Assembly: GCA_033977485.1 (NCBI GenBank)
Contig: CM066982.1
Span: forward strand, 35,070,218 to 35,134,217
Direction: 5' to 3'
Source: Hydrangea macrophylla
Taxonomy: Eukaryota; Streptophyta; Magnoliopsida; Cornales; Hydrangeaceae
Length of the DNA: 64,000 bases
The notes under the pieces were generated by a model that saw nothing but the letters and a program-made list of their open reading frames with translations, had not been told where the DNA came from and ran no database searches. The translations under genes and the position numbers were made by a program. The stretch's first letter is position 1; each line of letters opens with the position of its first letter. Positions 21,927 to 32,655 of this stretch are shown piece after piece.

Positions 21927-22330
21927 ACAATATCATGTAGTTTGGATATTATGTTATGTAAGAGATGTTATATCTTTATGTGGTAATTTTAATTTTGTCA
22001 TGTTTTTAGTATTCGCAAAAAAAAAAAAAACAAAATTCATGTTTCTTGAGCTCTCAATTTGGTACCCACTGGATGCAATTCCTGGCTACGCCCCTGGTTG
22101 AGGGTGTTTTAGTCGCGACAAAGGCTCCTTCCTCTCTCGTACCAAAACCCCGAGCCAAGTTCTTTGGTTATGAAGGGCCGGTGCCCTTTATTCGTTTGGG
22201 TGAGTTAAAATTAGGTTTCTTGGTTCCTTAAAGACCAAGTGGCGACTCTGTATCTATTTTCAAGAGACCTTTTCTTTTCCTTTTCAAAACAAGTTTCAAA
22301 ACAAAAGAGGCGGAACGCTGTGTGTCCACA

Positions 22331-22493
22331 CACCCACATCATCATATTCTTTTGTTTATCAAATACCCATTACTCATTGATATCACATTATCCCTGCATA
22401 ACCCATATTCGCATAACGGATGTCCGAATTGATAGTCGAATAATCGAACATCTTATGTAATACATAGGCAAAGGAACCCATGTTTTGCCAATG
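22331..22493. other. Flank after Ogre-P
   Basis: No feature recognised. The LTR end tgtgtccaca is followed by cacccacatc, with no matching target duplication because the left end of Ogre-P is rearranged. Confidence 0.4.
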
Positions 22494-22707
22494 CCAATCG
22501 ATCGGGACAAGGGTCCAATCGATTGGGATAAAATATGTAACAATCAATTGAGAAAACATATCAATCGATTGGATCCAAAATAATACTAATCGATTGCTAA
22601 CCTTGGCAATCCATTGGGTTATAGAAAATGATGATCGATTGGAATTCTATCCAATTGATTGGGTCCAGACTGATGTCAATTGATTAATAAATATGCCAAT
22701 TGATTGG
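22494..22707 (+). repeat. Array of ten (C)CAATCGATTGG dyads
   Basis: Motifs start at about 22494, 22515, 22541, 22561, 22586, 22607, 22631, 22651, 22675 and 22696. Steps alternate 20-21 and 24-26 bp. Each is a full or slightly damaged palindrome around ATCGAT or AATTGATT, and the spacers are unrelated. A TATA-like tttataaaac lies just after it at 22729. Confidence 0.8.
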
Positions 22708-22728
22708 TACTTTGTCTTTCCCAGTAGA

Positions 22729-22738
22729 TTTATAAAAC
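22729..22738 (+). promoter_or_regulatory. TATA-like box after the dyad array
   Basis: tttataaaac lies 20 bp after the last dyad and is followed by a CT-rich leader-like tract (22865-22990). A similar dyad-then-tttataaac order occurs on the - strand at 60769-60645. Promoter activity is inferred. Confidence 0.35.
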
Positions 22739-23001
22739 AACATATATATATACATCGTGGGGACGTATTTAATACATCTAAGCTTCATAATAACTTGTAA
22801 ATACATCAAATAGAGGGACCAAGTGAGTTATAACTCACTGAGGGTGTGTTTAGCTTGAAAACCTCCATGCTTTCTCCCTCTCTTTCTTCTCCTTTCTTCT
22901 CTGTCTCAGTCTTCTCTCTGTCTCTCCTTCTCTTTCTTTTTTTCTTCTTTCCGTCTTACTCTTGTTCTTCTTCTTTGCCAAGGTAGTGTGTATGTGTTTC
23001 T

Positions 23002-23829
23002 CTATCTCCGTTGTTTGGTGGTGGAGCTGTAAGTAGTGCCTGAGGTTGCGATCCTTACTGTTGATATTGGTGGGGTCGAAGATAACCCTGCTGGGGCTTC
23101 CTGGTTCCTTCCTAGGTTCTCTTGTTGCCTTGAAAATTTCCTTAAGGTCTCCAACCTTGGGTATTCCTGGCGGCAGGTTCTGGAAATTCCTCTATTTAGT
23201 TCCTCGATGGCTAGGGTCGATTCAATTACAGTCGCTGTACTGGATACATCCTTCTCCAGACTTACAGCAAGTCTGACTAGTCCATCAAAACTCTGGTTTA
23301 GGTGACCAATCATCATATAGAAAATATGGGGGTTCAGTCCCTAGTGAAATCTCTTCACCTTCCTTAGTGGTGTATCGATCATGTGGGGAGCGAACTTCGA
23401 CAATCGCTCAAACTGCATGGTGTATTCCCGTACCGTCCATCCTCCTTGGACCAGACTCATGAAGTTCTTTTGTTGTTGATCCTTTTCATCTTCTAGAAAG
23501 TAAATTTTTAGAAATCTTCCTTTGAACATTTCCCAAGGCATCGCTCTTGCAGCGTTCATCCCTATAGTGGCTCGTTCAGCTTCCCACCAATCTGCGGTGG
23601 CATAGGTGAGTTGGAACGTGGCAAAACGATGGTTCTCTTGTTCACTGCATTCTAATGCTTTAAATATCAACTCCATTTCTCTTAACCATTGCTCGGTTTT
23701 CCATGGCTCTGTTAACCCGTCGAACTTCTTGGGATGTAAACCACAAAAATTTGCTAGTAATTTGTCCCCTGTTTGTCTCTGCGGAAACGGTGCAACTGGG
23801 GGGTTAAACAGGTCATTGATTGGTAGCAT
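23002..23829 (-). pseudogene. gag: Tekay/Del-type gag, broken
   Basis: The - strand frame from 23829 to 23341 gives a typical chromovirus gag core (Retrotrans_gag family): LHPKKFDGLTEPWKTEQW, LREMELIFKALECSE, FATFQLTYATADWWEAERAT, WEMFKGRFLKIYF, then EYTMQFERLSKFAPHMIDT. After a break the frame continues to 23002 with the downstream Leu/Ala-rich helix (FDGLVRLAVSLEKDV). The CCHC knuckle and pol are missing. Gag would build the virus-like particle. This remnant lies between Ogre-P and Ogre-M with no complete LTR recognised beside it. The gag family is clear. The Tekay/Del assignment is by resemblance only. Confidence 0.75.
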
Positions 23830-24330
23830 GGTTATAGGTATCGCCTACATGTTCCATTCTCTGCATAAAGGCTACAAAAACCAATCACACTTGATGATTT
23901 CTCAAGGGTCCTAAAATAATGGCTAGCGAAGTGTACCTTTAAGAGACCCTATCGATTAATGAAAGTTTTCTTGGAGAAACGAATCAAGATAGAGTGATAA
24001 CCAGTAATAAGAACTAACAGTTCTACTATTAGCAACACATAGCAATGCAAACATACAATTTATGTCAAAAGTACTGCTCGTATATATATCAAAAGATGTA
24101 CTGTATAGTACACACTAGTCAAACTGTATACTACATGGGACATAAGCTAAAATAGTACCAAGGTTAGCTATTTATAATACTACTATAACTGATAATATAT
24201 ATACAAAGCTATTGTCAAATAGCTATCTCTCAAGCTCCCAAAAATCATGTGGACAACATGTCCTGATATAAAACTAACAAAAGCTAAACCCCTATAGATC
24301 CTAACTCAAAAATCATCAGCATTTGATTCT
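23830..24330 (-). other. AT-rich segment between Tekay gag and Ogre-M LTR
   Basis: No gene. It may be the leader or LTR end of the element that supplied the gag, because homology with the Ogre-M LTR stops sharply at 24331. No PBS was recognised. Confidence 0.3.
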
Positions 24331-25815
24331 ATCCTATTGGAGATGAATTTCAATAGGAATTCTAGGTTATAGGAATAATCAAGAGAAAAGTATAAACATA
24401 GGAATCATCCTTATCATAGATCATACTTCCAAACCATCATATAATTCAAAATAGATACATATATATATAATCATGTATGCAAGGATCTAAACTAAAATAG
24501 AAGAATGAAATCAGAATTGAAAGTCAAAAGTAAAAATCATCTCTAATTAAGAATTATCAACAAAATCAAAAGAAACTTGGATATAGCTATGTGAGTGTAT
24601 GAAGAACAAGAGAGGAAGAAGATGAGTGTTCTAACAAATAAAATAAAACTAAACTAGATCCAAGTCTTATAGATCTATATATAAGAGTAGGAATTAGTGA
24701 TGAATTGTGATGTCTACCTCTTGAAGGATTCTCAATTATGCATTCAAAGTTGATTTGAAGAGTCTTCTTCTTCAAGTGTTCTTCAAGTTCTTCAAGCACT
24801 CATCCATGGAAGTTGAGGGAGGATATTGATGTCCAAATCTCTAATCTAATTATCTTGAGATTAATTTGGTAAATTCTAATTCATGATTATCTCTCTAGAA
24901 ATCTCTTAAATTGAAAGTATATGTGTGTACATCTTTAAGTATATTCAAGGTGTACTTAAAGCTTCCTTAAGATGATCTCTAGATATTCCAAGCTGAACTC
25001 ATATGAGATGCATGGGATCTATATTTAGTGTTTTGAAAACTTAACTCTTACATTTCAGGGTTAAAACATAGATTTTAGAGGTCAGTAAAGGGTTAAAATG
25101 GCCATTTCGGTGCCTAAACGCAGTTTCCAAGCAATTTCCTCGTAGTGGGAGACTACTAGAAAGGTCTGGAATCCAAAAAGCTCAATGAGGGGGGAAACTT
25201 GTAGGTGGCAGCTTAGGTGGGACCCACCACCCCATATGTGGGACTCACCACTTACTATTCATGATCCCCTGGTTGCCCTTATTCCCGGTTTTAAATATTA
25301 AGTTCACTGCTTTTCCAGATTTTTGTAAAAATGCTTTTTGGTGTCCGAAATTGTCCGTTTACATACCATTAGAAAGCTATCGAGTTGAATATCAGTATAA
25401 AAAATATTCCAGGTGATTTTGAAATGAAAATTGAAGCTCAATTGAAGTTCAGAAGTCCTCCGAAACTTTCGTCGTCTTTTTGAAATCAAACGACTTCCTT
25501 TTCAAAATTGCTTTTCAGTGCGTGTCGATTTTGAAATTTTCTTTAAAATTGAATTTTTGGATACCTAGAATACTGCGCTTAGAACACTTCGTGTTCATAT
25601 AACCCTGAGTGAATATGAATTCTGAGAGACGATTTTGACAAAATCGAGATTTATGTATAAAAAAGGGCTTTTCTGAAGTTGAAGTCACTTTCTAAAGTAA
25701 GATCTTTTGATTGTTTGGAATCCAGTACCTTCCACAGGGTACTTTTATTCAACGAATCCTCCAAGACGTTGTCCACCCTAAATCCTATTAGTGTGGTCAA
25801 AATTGGGTGTCTACA
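24331..25815 (-). repeat. LTR C of Ogre-M, truncated
   Basis: It starts (- strand) TGTAGACACCCAATTTTG at 25815 and aligns with LTR B down to 24331 (B: 34610). The remaining ~1.95 kb is missing. Two dyads, GTGGGACCCAC (centre 25222) and GTGGGACTCAC (centre 25243), lie 21 bp apart, about 200 bp upstream of a TATA-like taaatatag near 25020. Confidence 0.75.
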
Positions 25816-25826
25816 GTTTGCCCCTC
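25816..25826 (-). other. Polypurine tract of Ogre-M
   Basis: On the - strand gaggggcaaac directly precedes TGTAGACACC, nearly identical to the PPT of Ogre-P. Confidence 0.8.
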
Positions 25827-25875
25827 TTTGGCAGAGCTTGTTGTGAACAACGTGAACTGCAAGTGAGTGCCAAAG
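25826..25875 (-). ncRNA. Hairpin before the PPT of Ogre-M
   Basis: The outer stem CTTTGGCA/TGCCAAAG is identical to that of Ogre-P. The inner stem keeps CTTG/CAAG while the rest of its sequence differs. The hairpin is in the same position directly before the PPT. Confidence 0.6.
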
Positions 25876-26465
25876 CTAGAAGGCACCCATTAACCATGCT
25901 GAGAGGTTTTAGAAAAAAAATTTGCAAAAATCAAGAAATTCAAAATCTGTGAAAATCAAGAAATCACAAATACAAGAATGTAATGCAATGCTGGGTAGAG
26001 GCTGCTAAATCAAAGCTGCTACTAGTCAAGCTCCGCTGGAGCTGCCTACGTATCCTTCTAGGAATTAGACCAGGGCATAGTTCAAGCGCACTAGAGGATA
26101 GAGAACATACACAAATAATATTACAGATGAAATGCTCCTATCTTAGGGTGCTGATGCAGTGTGAAAACATGAATGTGCATATGTTGGAGGAATCGTCGTC
26201 AAGGGTTCCCTAGATGCAAAATCTAATGCAAGGGATGCAACGTCTCACTCTCACAGTATGGTATCTATATCTTGGATGATTCTCAGAGTCTTGTCGAAGT
26301 CTTTCTTTTGAGTTTGATGCTTGTAGGTGTCATCTATATCTCAAACGATTATTGAAGTAGCTTGGATGAATTCTAAATCAGGTACAACAACTTCTGATAA
26401 AAAGTGTCTTTAAGCTTGGACGATCTCTGAAATAAAACCCGGATGACTGATGAAGTGTCCTAACC
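25876..26465 (-). other. Ogre-M UTR spacer
   Basis: No gene. It contains the tacgtatcc motif (26046-26055, reverse of the conserved tacgtaggca region) and leads into the tandem arrays. Confidence 0.4.
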
Positions 26466-26469
26466 CCTA

Positions 26470-26880
26470 GACAATTGCAGATGTAGAGTCCTTCTACCGG
26501 GGATGATTGCTGATGTAGAGTCCTTCTGCTAGGGATGATTTGCTGATTTAGAGTCCTTCTGCTGGGGACGATTGCTAATGTAGAGTCCTTTTGCTCGGGA
26601 TGAATTGCTGATGTAGAGTCCTTCTGCTGGAGATGATATGTTAATGTATAGTCCTTTTGCTAGGGACGATTTGCTGATTTAGAGTCCTTCTGCTGCAGAC
26701 GATTGCTGGTATAGAGTCCTCTTACTGGGGACGATTTGCTGATGTAGAGTCCTTCTGCTGGGGATGATTGCTGATGTAGAGTCCTTTTGCTCGGGATGAT
26801 TTACTGATGTAAAATCCTTCTACTGGGGATGATATGCTCATATAGAGTCTTTCTACTAGGGACGAATCTTTTCTACTCCT
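26470..26880 (-). repeat. 32-bp tandem array of Ogre-M
   Basis: On the + strand the unit is gatgtagagtccttctgctg followed by gggatgattgct. About 12 copies at about 32-bp steps (agagtcc at 26485 and 26517). Some copies carry GTCC...GGGGAC, a weak 4-bp stem. The position corresponds to the Ogre-P arrays, but the sequence is unrelated. Confidence 0.75.
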
Positions 26881-27695
26881 GAAATAGGTCCTTCTTCTGG
26901 GGAAACATTTTCTGTACTTCTGAAACAAGTCCTTCTTTTGGGGACAAATCTTCTGTGCTTTCGAAACAGGTCCTTCTGTTGGGGACAAATCTTCTGAAAC
27001 AGGTCATTCTTCTGAAGGCAATTCTTCTGTTCTTCTAAAATAGGTCCTTCTGCTGGGGACAATTCTTCTGTTCTGATGCACCAATTCTGAGAAATACACA
27101 AATACTGAGAGATTCCCTACTTCTGGAGGCAACCCCGATACACGATTTTGAGAGATTCCCTATATCTGGAGGTAACCCCAAAACACGATTCTGAGATGTA
27201 CACTATTCTGAGATACCAATATTTGGAGGTGGTTATAATACACACATTCTGAGAGATAACCTTTATCTGGAGGCAACCTTGATGCTGAGAGATACATAGT
27301 TCTGAGAGATACCCTATATCTAGAGGCAATTATGAGAGATACCTTACTTCTGGAGGCAACCCCGATACACGATTTTGAGATATACACAATCCTGAGAGAT
27401 GCACTATATCTGGAGGCAATTCTGATACATGATGCTGAGATATACCCTACTTCCTGAGGCAATTCTGATACACGACGCTAAGATATACTCTACTTCTGGA
27501 GGCAATTCTGATACATGATGCTGAGATATACCCTACTTCTGGAGGCAATTCTAATACACGACACTGAAAGAAAACCCCTACCTCTGGAGGTAACCCTGAT
27601 GCACAATTTTGAGAAATACCCTTTCTTCTGGGGGCAATTCTGACACACAAATTCTGAAAATTCTCTGCTGGGGAGATTTCCATGATTCTATGATG
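26880..27695 (-). repeat. Two further short-repeat arrays of Ogre-M
   Basis: 26880-27090 repeats gaaacaggtccttcttctgg at about 50-60 bp. 27090-27695 repeats cttctggaggcaattctgat and acacgatgctgagatatacc at about 50 bp with variation. No strong hairpin core is evident in the second array. Confidence 0.65.
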
Positions 27696-29534
27696 CGAGA
27701 ACATAACAAACCCTCGGACAAAGCAAGTTTTGAGTATATTCTGATGTAAGAGAGAAAAAGGCTCATATTCTCCAACTCATGAACGTTGGGTTCATTATGA
27801 CCTTTTCTAAATATCTTGACCCCGATTTGAAGATCATGTCTTCTGATTCATCTTCTGCAAACCCTTTCTAGATGTAATTCTCGAGCGCAAGTAGACAAAA
27901 AATGTCCATGTTCTAAGAGAACACTCAGTCAACCCAAATCTACGACAGTTTGGTGCAAATCATTATCTCTCGGCTATTTTCAAGCTACGGTGACCTCGAT
28001 TCTTCGTGTCTGGGGACTTTTCTTCAACCAAGATTCAATTTCCCATGGGTCCTTCAAACCAATTCCAACAAGTTCCCAATATCATAATTTTGATTCATAA
28101 TTTATAAGTACTTAAAAGACCTAATGATTACGGCATGACTTTGACCGTGCTTCATAAATCTTCAATCAACTTTAGCAAATATTCATGCAAGGTATACTAA
28201 TCTTGATCAACAACGGTTCAACTCATCATCCAATGTCGGTCGTCTGATTAACATTTTTCATCAACCGCTCGATGCTTTATCTTGACTAGGATTCATTGAT
28301 GTAATAACGGGGTTCAGAACTTCTGCTTGTATCCTCCTTCGGATGCTTTTAAAATCTTACAATTATAGATCACTTTGGACCCACACACTCGAGTTCACGA
28401 CAGACTAGACGACGACAGACAGACGTTGACACAGAAAGATAATACTCTTGACACTGAAATTGAAGTTTGGAGGAAACAACTCAATTTTTTATAATTTAAT
28501 GCGCCTTTGTCATGTTTGACGTATCTTTTTGCTTTTTAAGTACACTTCTCATCTTAGTGTGATAATACTCAGCTGATAAAGTAATGCATGGAAAATACTC
28601 CATATAGATCTCAAATCAATCCTTTGCTTTCTCTAAAATTTGCTTTGAATTAGTGCCTTAGCTTATAGAATAAGACATGATTTATTTCAAATGTTTTCAA
28701 AGATATACTTGATAGCTCAGGATTAGCTTATAATGTGGAAGGGGGTACATGCAAACAATGTTTGCCCCTAGTTGATGGGGGTAAATGGAATCTTTGGTAA
28801 ATGTAGTTTGCTCTTAGTGTGGCAATGATATCTTGAAGCTCTGGGCAAACTTGGAAAATTTCCCCCTAGTCTGCAAGTTTTAGGGACCGAGTGTCAAGGA
28901 AACTTCCTTGCTTACCCCCAAGTGGAAATCAGGTCCAAAGTAGTTCGACCGAGGTCTTGAAAGAAGGTATTTGAGATGTGATTCAGTGTTTCAGGAGTAG
29001 TGACTGAACCGAGTAGGTTGCCTACGTATCCCCAAGTGGGAATTAGGTCAAGCGTAGTTCCTCGAAGGCTGGAGGTTTTGAAAGAACAAGGATTCAAGAA
29101 TTGGGGAGACTTTTCAAGTCATGTCATCAGACATATATTCTAAAGTAGGTCACTTGTGGTAGTGTTGAAAGAAACTAAACTACTTCTTCTTTTTCTTTTC
29201 TTTTTCTCTTTTCTTTTCTTTTTCTCTTTTTTGTTTTTGACGGTTGATTCTTTTCACCTTTTCACTAGCCAACCAATGTTACATTTCTCACCATATATCA
29301 TACATGTTTTCAGAGAAAGATTAGCTCTTCAAATCTTTGGGCTTACTTTAAAGAAATTACAAATCAAAGTTTTGGGATAATTCATGTTCCCAATTTATCG
29401 ATTTTCCTCATTCTCCTTCCTCTTCTTCTCTTCTTTCTTTTCTTCTTTTTTTTTTTCTAAAGTTTTGACTGGCTAGGATCAGGTTCTTGAAAACAACATG
29501 CAAAATTTTCTTTTTTTTCAATCTCTAGCTTTTG
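27696..29534 (-). other. Ogre-M UTR spacer
   Basis: No gene. 28260-28720 is homologous to 40970-41390 (internal region 1) and, reversed, to 10120-10300 of Ogre-P. 28740-28850 carries repeated gtttgcccctag and a GCAAAC-aat-GTTTGC hairpin. 29013-29045 carries the conserved tacgtatccccaagtggg block. 29165-29240 is a pyrimidine-rich (CTT) tract. Confidence 0.5.
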
Positions 29535-29646
29535 CCTAGGTGCCCTTTCGGGTTTTCATCCTAGCGATCTTCTTCTTTTCTTTTTTTTTTCTTTTTCTTT
29601 TGTGCTCTAAATTTTGCATAGGTGCCATTTCGGGTTTTTATCCTAG
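29535..29646 (-). ncRNA. Two CTAGG/CCTAG UTR hairpins of Ogre-M internal region 2
   Basis: Copies at 29535-29564 and about 29617-29646 read on the - strand as CTAGG...CCC-gaaa-GGG...CCTAG. The second copy has a damaged stem (CCTAT, TGG). Both are flanked by purine tracts on the - strand, as in Ogre-P. Confidence 0.5.
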
Positions 29647-30476
29647 CGAGCTTCTTTTTTTTCTTTTTGAGAGACGTAGTTCATTTGAAATGTTTAGCTA
29701 CAATCAAGGACGAAGTGTTCATGACTTGCAGGTTAGACAAGGTTGAATGGCTCATTCTTCTGGGCTCAAGATTTTGAAATGGGAATATCAGGGAATTAAG
29801 CTAGTCCCGTGGTACTATCAAGCATATCTTTTCAAGATTTAAGCAAAAGCATCTCAAGATTCTTAAAGTAAGACTAATCAATTCTTAGCTTTCTTCAGCA
29901 TTAGCGCAAAATCAGCTTTGATACTCTCAGGTTTCTTTTGAATGCACAAAATTATCAGCAGTGCATTTTTAAAAATAATCAGAGAAGTTACATTTTCAAC
30001 TTAGTGATTCATTCATTCATGACAAGGCGCATTTGATCAAGAAAATGAAGATTTTATTTCATTACTAGAAAGATAAGGATTATAGTATTCGACATAGACT
30101 CAAAACACAACTTGACGATAGATGGACTCGACAACAAGACTCAAAACTGACTCGACTCGATCTCAAGTGGAGCGTCACTGTGATTTGCTTATTCCTCTCA
30201 AGCATCCATTTGGCTTCAACAAGCAGCTGTTTCCAAACATCATCATTTCATCAATTTCTTGAGCTTGCCATTCTCCACCAAAGGCTCAAGCTTCTTGGTT
30301 AACCCTTCAGGCCCATATTCATTGTCTTCATGGCACCAATCATCTTCCTTGGTAGATTGCATCCAGTTCATCTCCACAGCATCATGCAAAATTGTGTAGG
30401 GCATTAACTGCCCCAAAGCTGAGATATAAATTGTCGAGTCATAGCATGCAGATTTTATCTCAAGAGAATTGACATT

Positions 30477-31275
30477 CTATGGCGCCTGAGCCCTTTGATA
30501 ATTTGGAAGTGGACTTCTATTGCCATTTGGCTGTATAGGAGGAGGGGCGATAATCACCTTATCAATTCGATCTTGAATTTCATGTCTGAGCCTCCAGCAT
30601 TTGTCAGTGTTATGTCCATACCCTTGATGAAAATTGCAGTACAAATGAAATCTAAATTTTGGCAGAAGCGGGTTCGGCTCTGGACACAGCTCTAGCGTTT
30701 TGAGATATCCCCTTTCTAACATTCTCTCAAGCGCGTTGCTCAAAGGCATTCCCAACTCAGAAAATTCTCTTTTTTCTCTTGATTGCCCCTAGTTCTGGTT
30801 TTTTCTTGCAACTCTAATATTCTCATTTGGCTATTGTGGTGCTAATGCATCGCTATCAGGTAATGGATGATTGTTCGAATAAAGAGCCCCTTTTGAACTT
30901 TTTTAAAGGCCTTGCATTGAGCATATCAAAGAATCCATCCTTATCAAGCTTGTGGTCATCAATTCTTCTACTCTTGCGGGTCACATTCGCTAGTATACCA
31001 CTCTTGGTGAGATTGTCAATGATTTCCTAATCTAGAGTTTGTATTCCAAGATTAGACAATCTTTCAAACCATTCATTATCATCACAAGTTGTAAGAGGTG
31101 AAGTTAGAGGTGTTGTGTCAGCTAATTGCTTGTTGTGTCAACCAATTGCTTTATCACACCCATCATTTTCACAAGTAGCTCACTGATTTGGTTGACAGCA
31201 GATTCCATAACAGTCATCCTAGCATCCATATCGGCTTCATATGTCATCTTTCCAACCCTGACTGATTCGGCTGAT
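30477..31275 (-). pseudogene. gag: Ogre/Tat gag fragment in Ogre-M
   Basis: The - strand starts with a helical segment (MESAVNQISELLVKMMGVIK, around 31240-31150) that corresponds in position to the coiled coil of the Ogre-P gag. A TAG then breaks the frame. From 30755 it resumes with GMPLSNALERMLERGYL, the knuckle-like CNFHQGYGHNTDKC and WRLRHEIQDRIDK, ending at 30477. The knuckle again reads C-X2-H-X4-H-X4-C. Like the Ogre-P copy, only this part of gag is kept and no pol follows. In the sister internal region the same slot (between the shared leader and shared UTR) is filled by ORF1 instead. Confidence 0.75.
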
Positions 31276-31357
31276 CTTACCCCAAATTCCGATCTGATCA
31301 AACGACTGTTCGAAGCTCTGACCCAACAGAGAGTACAACTCTTTGTTTATTATGGAT

Positions 31358-32634
31358 TTTCAAATAATCAGGTATTTTATTGCAAAAGAATTTTTAAAGA
31401 ATGATATTCACAAAAGTGGATTTACAAAGATGGAAAATCTTTTCCTTTTTCAAAAACATTTTCTAAAATCAAAGAAATCTGTTTCAAAATTCTGAGGAAA
31501 ACAAATCTTTTCTTTTCGAAAGTATGTTTAGAGGTGTCGCATTTGTGAGTCGTATATGCAATGCTCGTGTAGTGTATGCAATGCAAATGGGATGCAATCT
31601 AATCTAAATGCATTGCACCTTAATCTAGCATAAACCTAGCATATTAGCACATAAACACATAAAATTCCTTGAGTATGCTAATCACCTTACTAATCCAATC
31701 ACTATCCAAGGATTTTTTCATATTAAAATTCTTGATGGCTCATGTTTACAAAATTGAATTTTCATGAAAATCTTGAAAGAGCGGGGGAAGATTTGTAATT
31801 TTTAAAAGTACTTTTGAACCATCAATGCTTGTGGTGTGAAATCATGATTTTTGAAAATCAAGGTAAGAAATTTTGAAATTCTAAAAATTGAAATTGAATC
31901 ATCAAAGCGCGGAATCATGATTTTTTTGAAAATCAAAGTAGGAAATTTGAAATTCTAAAATCTGAGAGGAGAATCTGAAATTGAATCATCAAAGTAGGAA
32001 TTTTGAAATTCTCTAAAATCTAGGGAGAATTTTGGAAGGATTTTGCGAAAGTGAATTTCAAAGCAATTTTTCAAAAGGGATATTCCCAGAATTTTCAAAA
32101 AACTTGGGTTTTTCGAAGAAATACTTGTATTTTCAAAATTTTAAAAAAATTGTCTTTGAATAATGATTAGATGTTCGGATAAAGACCATACTACCCTAGA
32201 GGAACCTAGCATACAAGGTTTGATGATGGCTTCGCATACACGTCCTCATCATGCACATAATCCCTTACGGGCAAATGCAAATAATTTATCACATTGTCCT
32301 AATCAAAGATAATAATCAAGATCCTAAGGGTTCGATATAAACTATATGCAAAGGCCGGGTTTTAGTCTCATAAAGGGTCCATTAGCAAGCAAGGGCTCTA
32401 TATACCGCACGCGGTACAAGGCTAACAGTGACTACATGCTACCAAAATCTCTTGACAAATGGAGGAAAGGGGGCCCTCCGTCCACAAGGCAATGGCCTCA
32501 AGCAGTCGCAGTGAAAGAACAATGCAAGTGCAAATGCAGGCAGAAATAACACGATTATCGAATTAATAACAAGGATATTCATTGGCTCAAATCAAACCCT
32601 CGAAGAACAAGAAACCATCGGTTTCATGTTTAAA
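31358..32634 (-). other. Leader of Ogre-M internal region 2
   Basis: Non-coding, homologous to 45507-46750. Internal region 1 has about 30 extra bases near 46480-46512 (cagtggtatgggtgactgcc). Confidence 0.5.
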
Positions 32635-32655
32635 TTCCCAGCAGAGTCGCATAAT
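32635..32655 (-). other. Decayed PBS next to LTR B
   Basis: The - strand reads attatgcgactctgctggga, matching the PBS at 46752-46771 with several changes at its LTR-proximal end. Confidence 0.6.

Larger units (their letters stand above)
18688..22096 (+). mobile_element. hAT transposon (ZMYM1-like), 3,409 bp
   Basis: The 10-bp terminal inverted repeats CAGGGGCGTA / TACGCCCCTG bound the element, with a shared CAGTGGGTAC subterminal repeat. The 8-bp target duplication GTTGAGGG lies at 18680-18687 and 22097-22104. The other Ogre-P LTR keeps the empty site at 5769 (gttgagggtgttttag), which confirms both ends. The 8-bp duplication and the transposase type agree with the hAT superfamily. Confidence 0.95.
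2782..22330 (+). mobile_element. Ogre-P: non-autonomous Tat/Ogre LTR retrotransposon
   Basis: The layout is LTR (2782-6004), PBS (6005-6025), a gag fragment (7554-8156), a long repeat-rich 3' UTR, hairpin, PPT (14750-14760) and LTR (14761-22330, containing a hAT insertion). The LTRs begin TGTAGACACC and end GTGTGTCCACA. No protease, reverse transcriptase, RNase H or integrase sequence is present, so mobilisation would need enzymes from an autonomous relative. The gag C-terminus and PBS place it in the Tat/Ogre lineage of Ty3/gypsy. By eye the LTRs are clearly diverged, so it is not a recent insertion. Confidence 0.85.
14761..22330 (+). repeat. Ogre-P 3' LTR, carrying a hAT insertion
   Basis: It begins TGTAGACACCCC and ends GTGTGTCCACA. 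Without the hAT element and its duplicated target it is about 4.15 kb, about 0.9 kb longer than the 5' LTR. The excess is one unit of an old internal duplication (16395-17290). Confidence 0.85.

Noticed and set aside
22494..22707. CRISPR-like array
   Set aside because: Repeats are 12-14 bp with 7-12-bp spacers in a plant genome, with no cas genes. It is an array of short dyads.
24587..24799. Small frame shared by LTR C and LTR B (also 39570-39782)
   Set aside because: It has no ATG start and is broken in LTR A. The similarity is that of the LTR itself.
28912..29097. Short frames over the tacgtatccccaagtggg block (also 41625-41813)
   Set aside because: The block is a conserved non-coding UTR motif of Ogre-M. 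The frames are short and not kept between copies.
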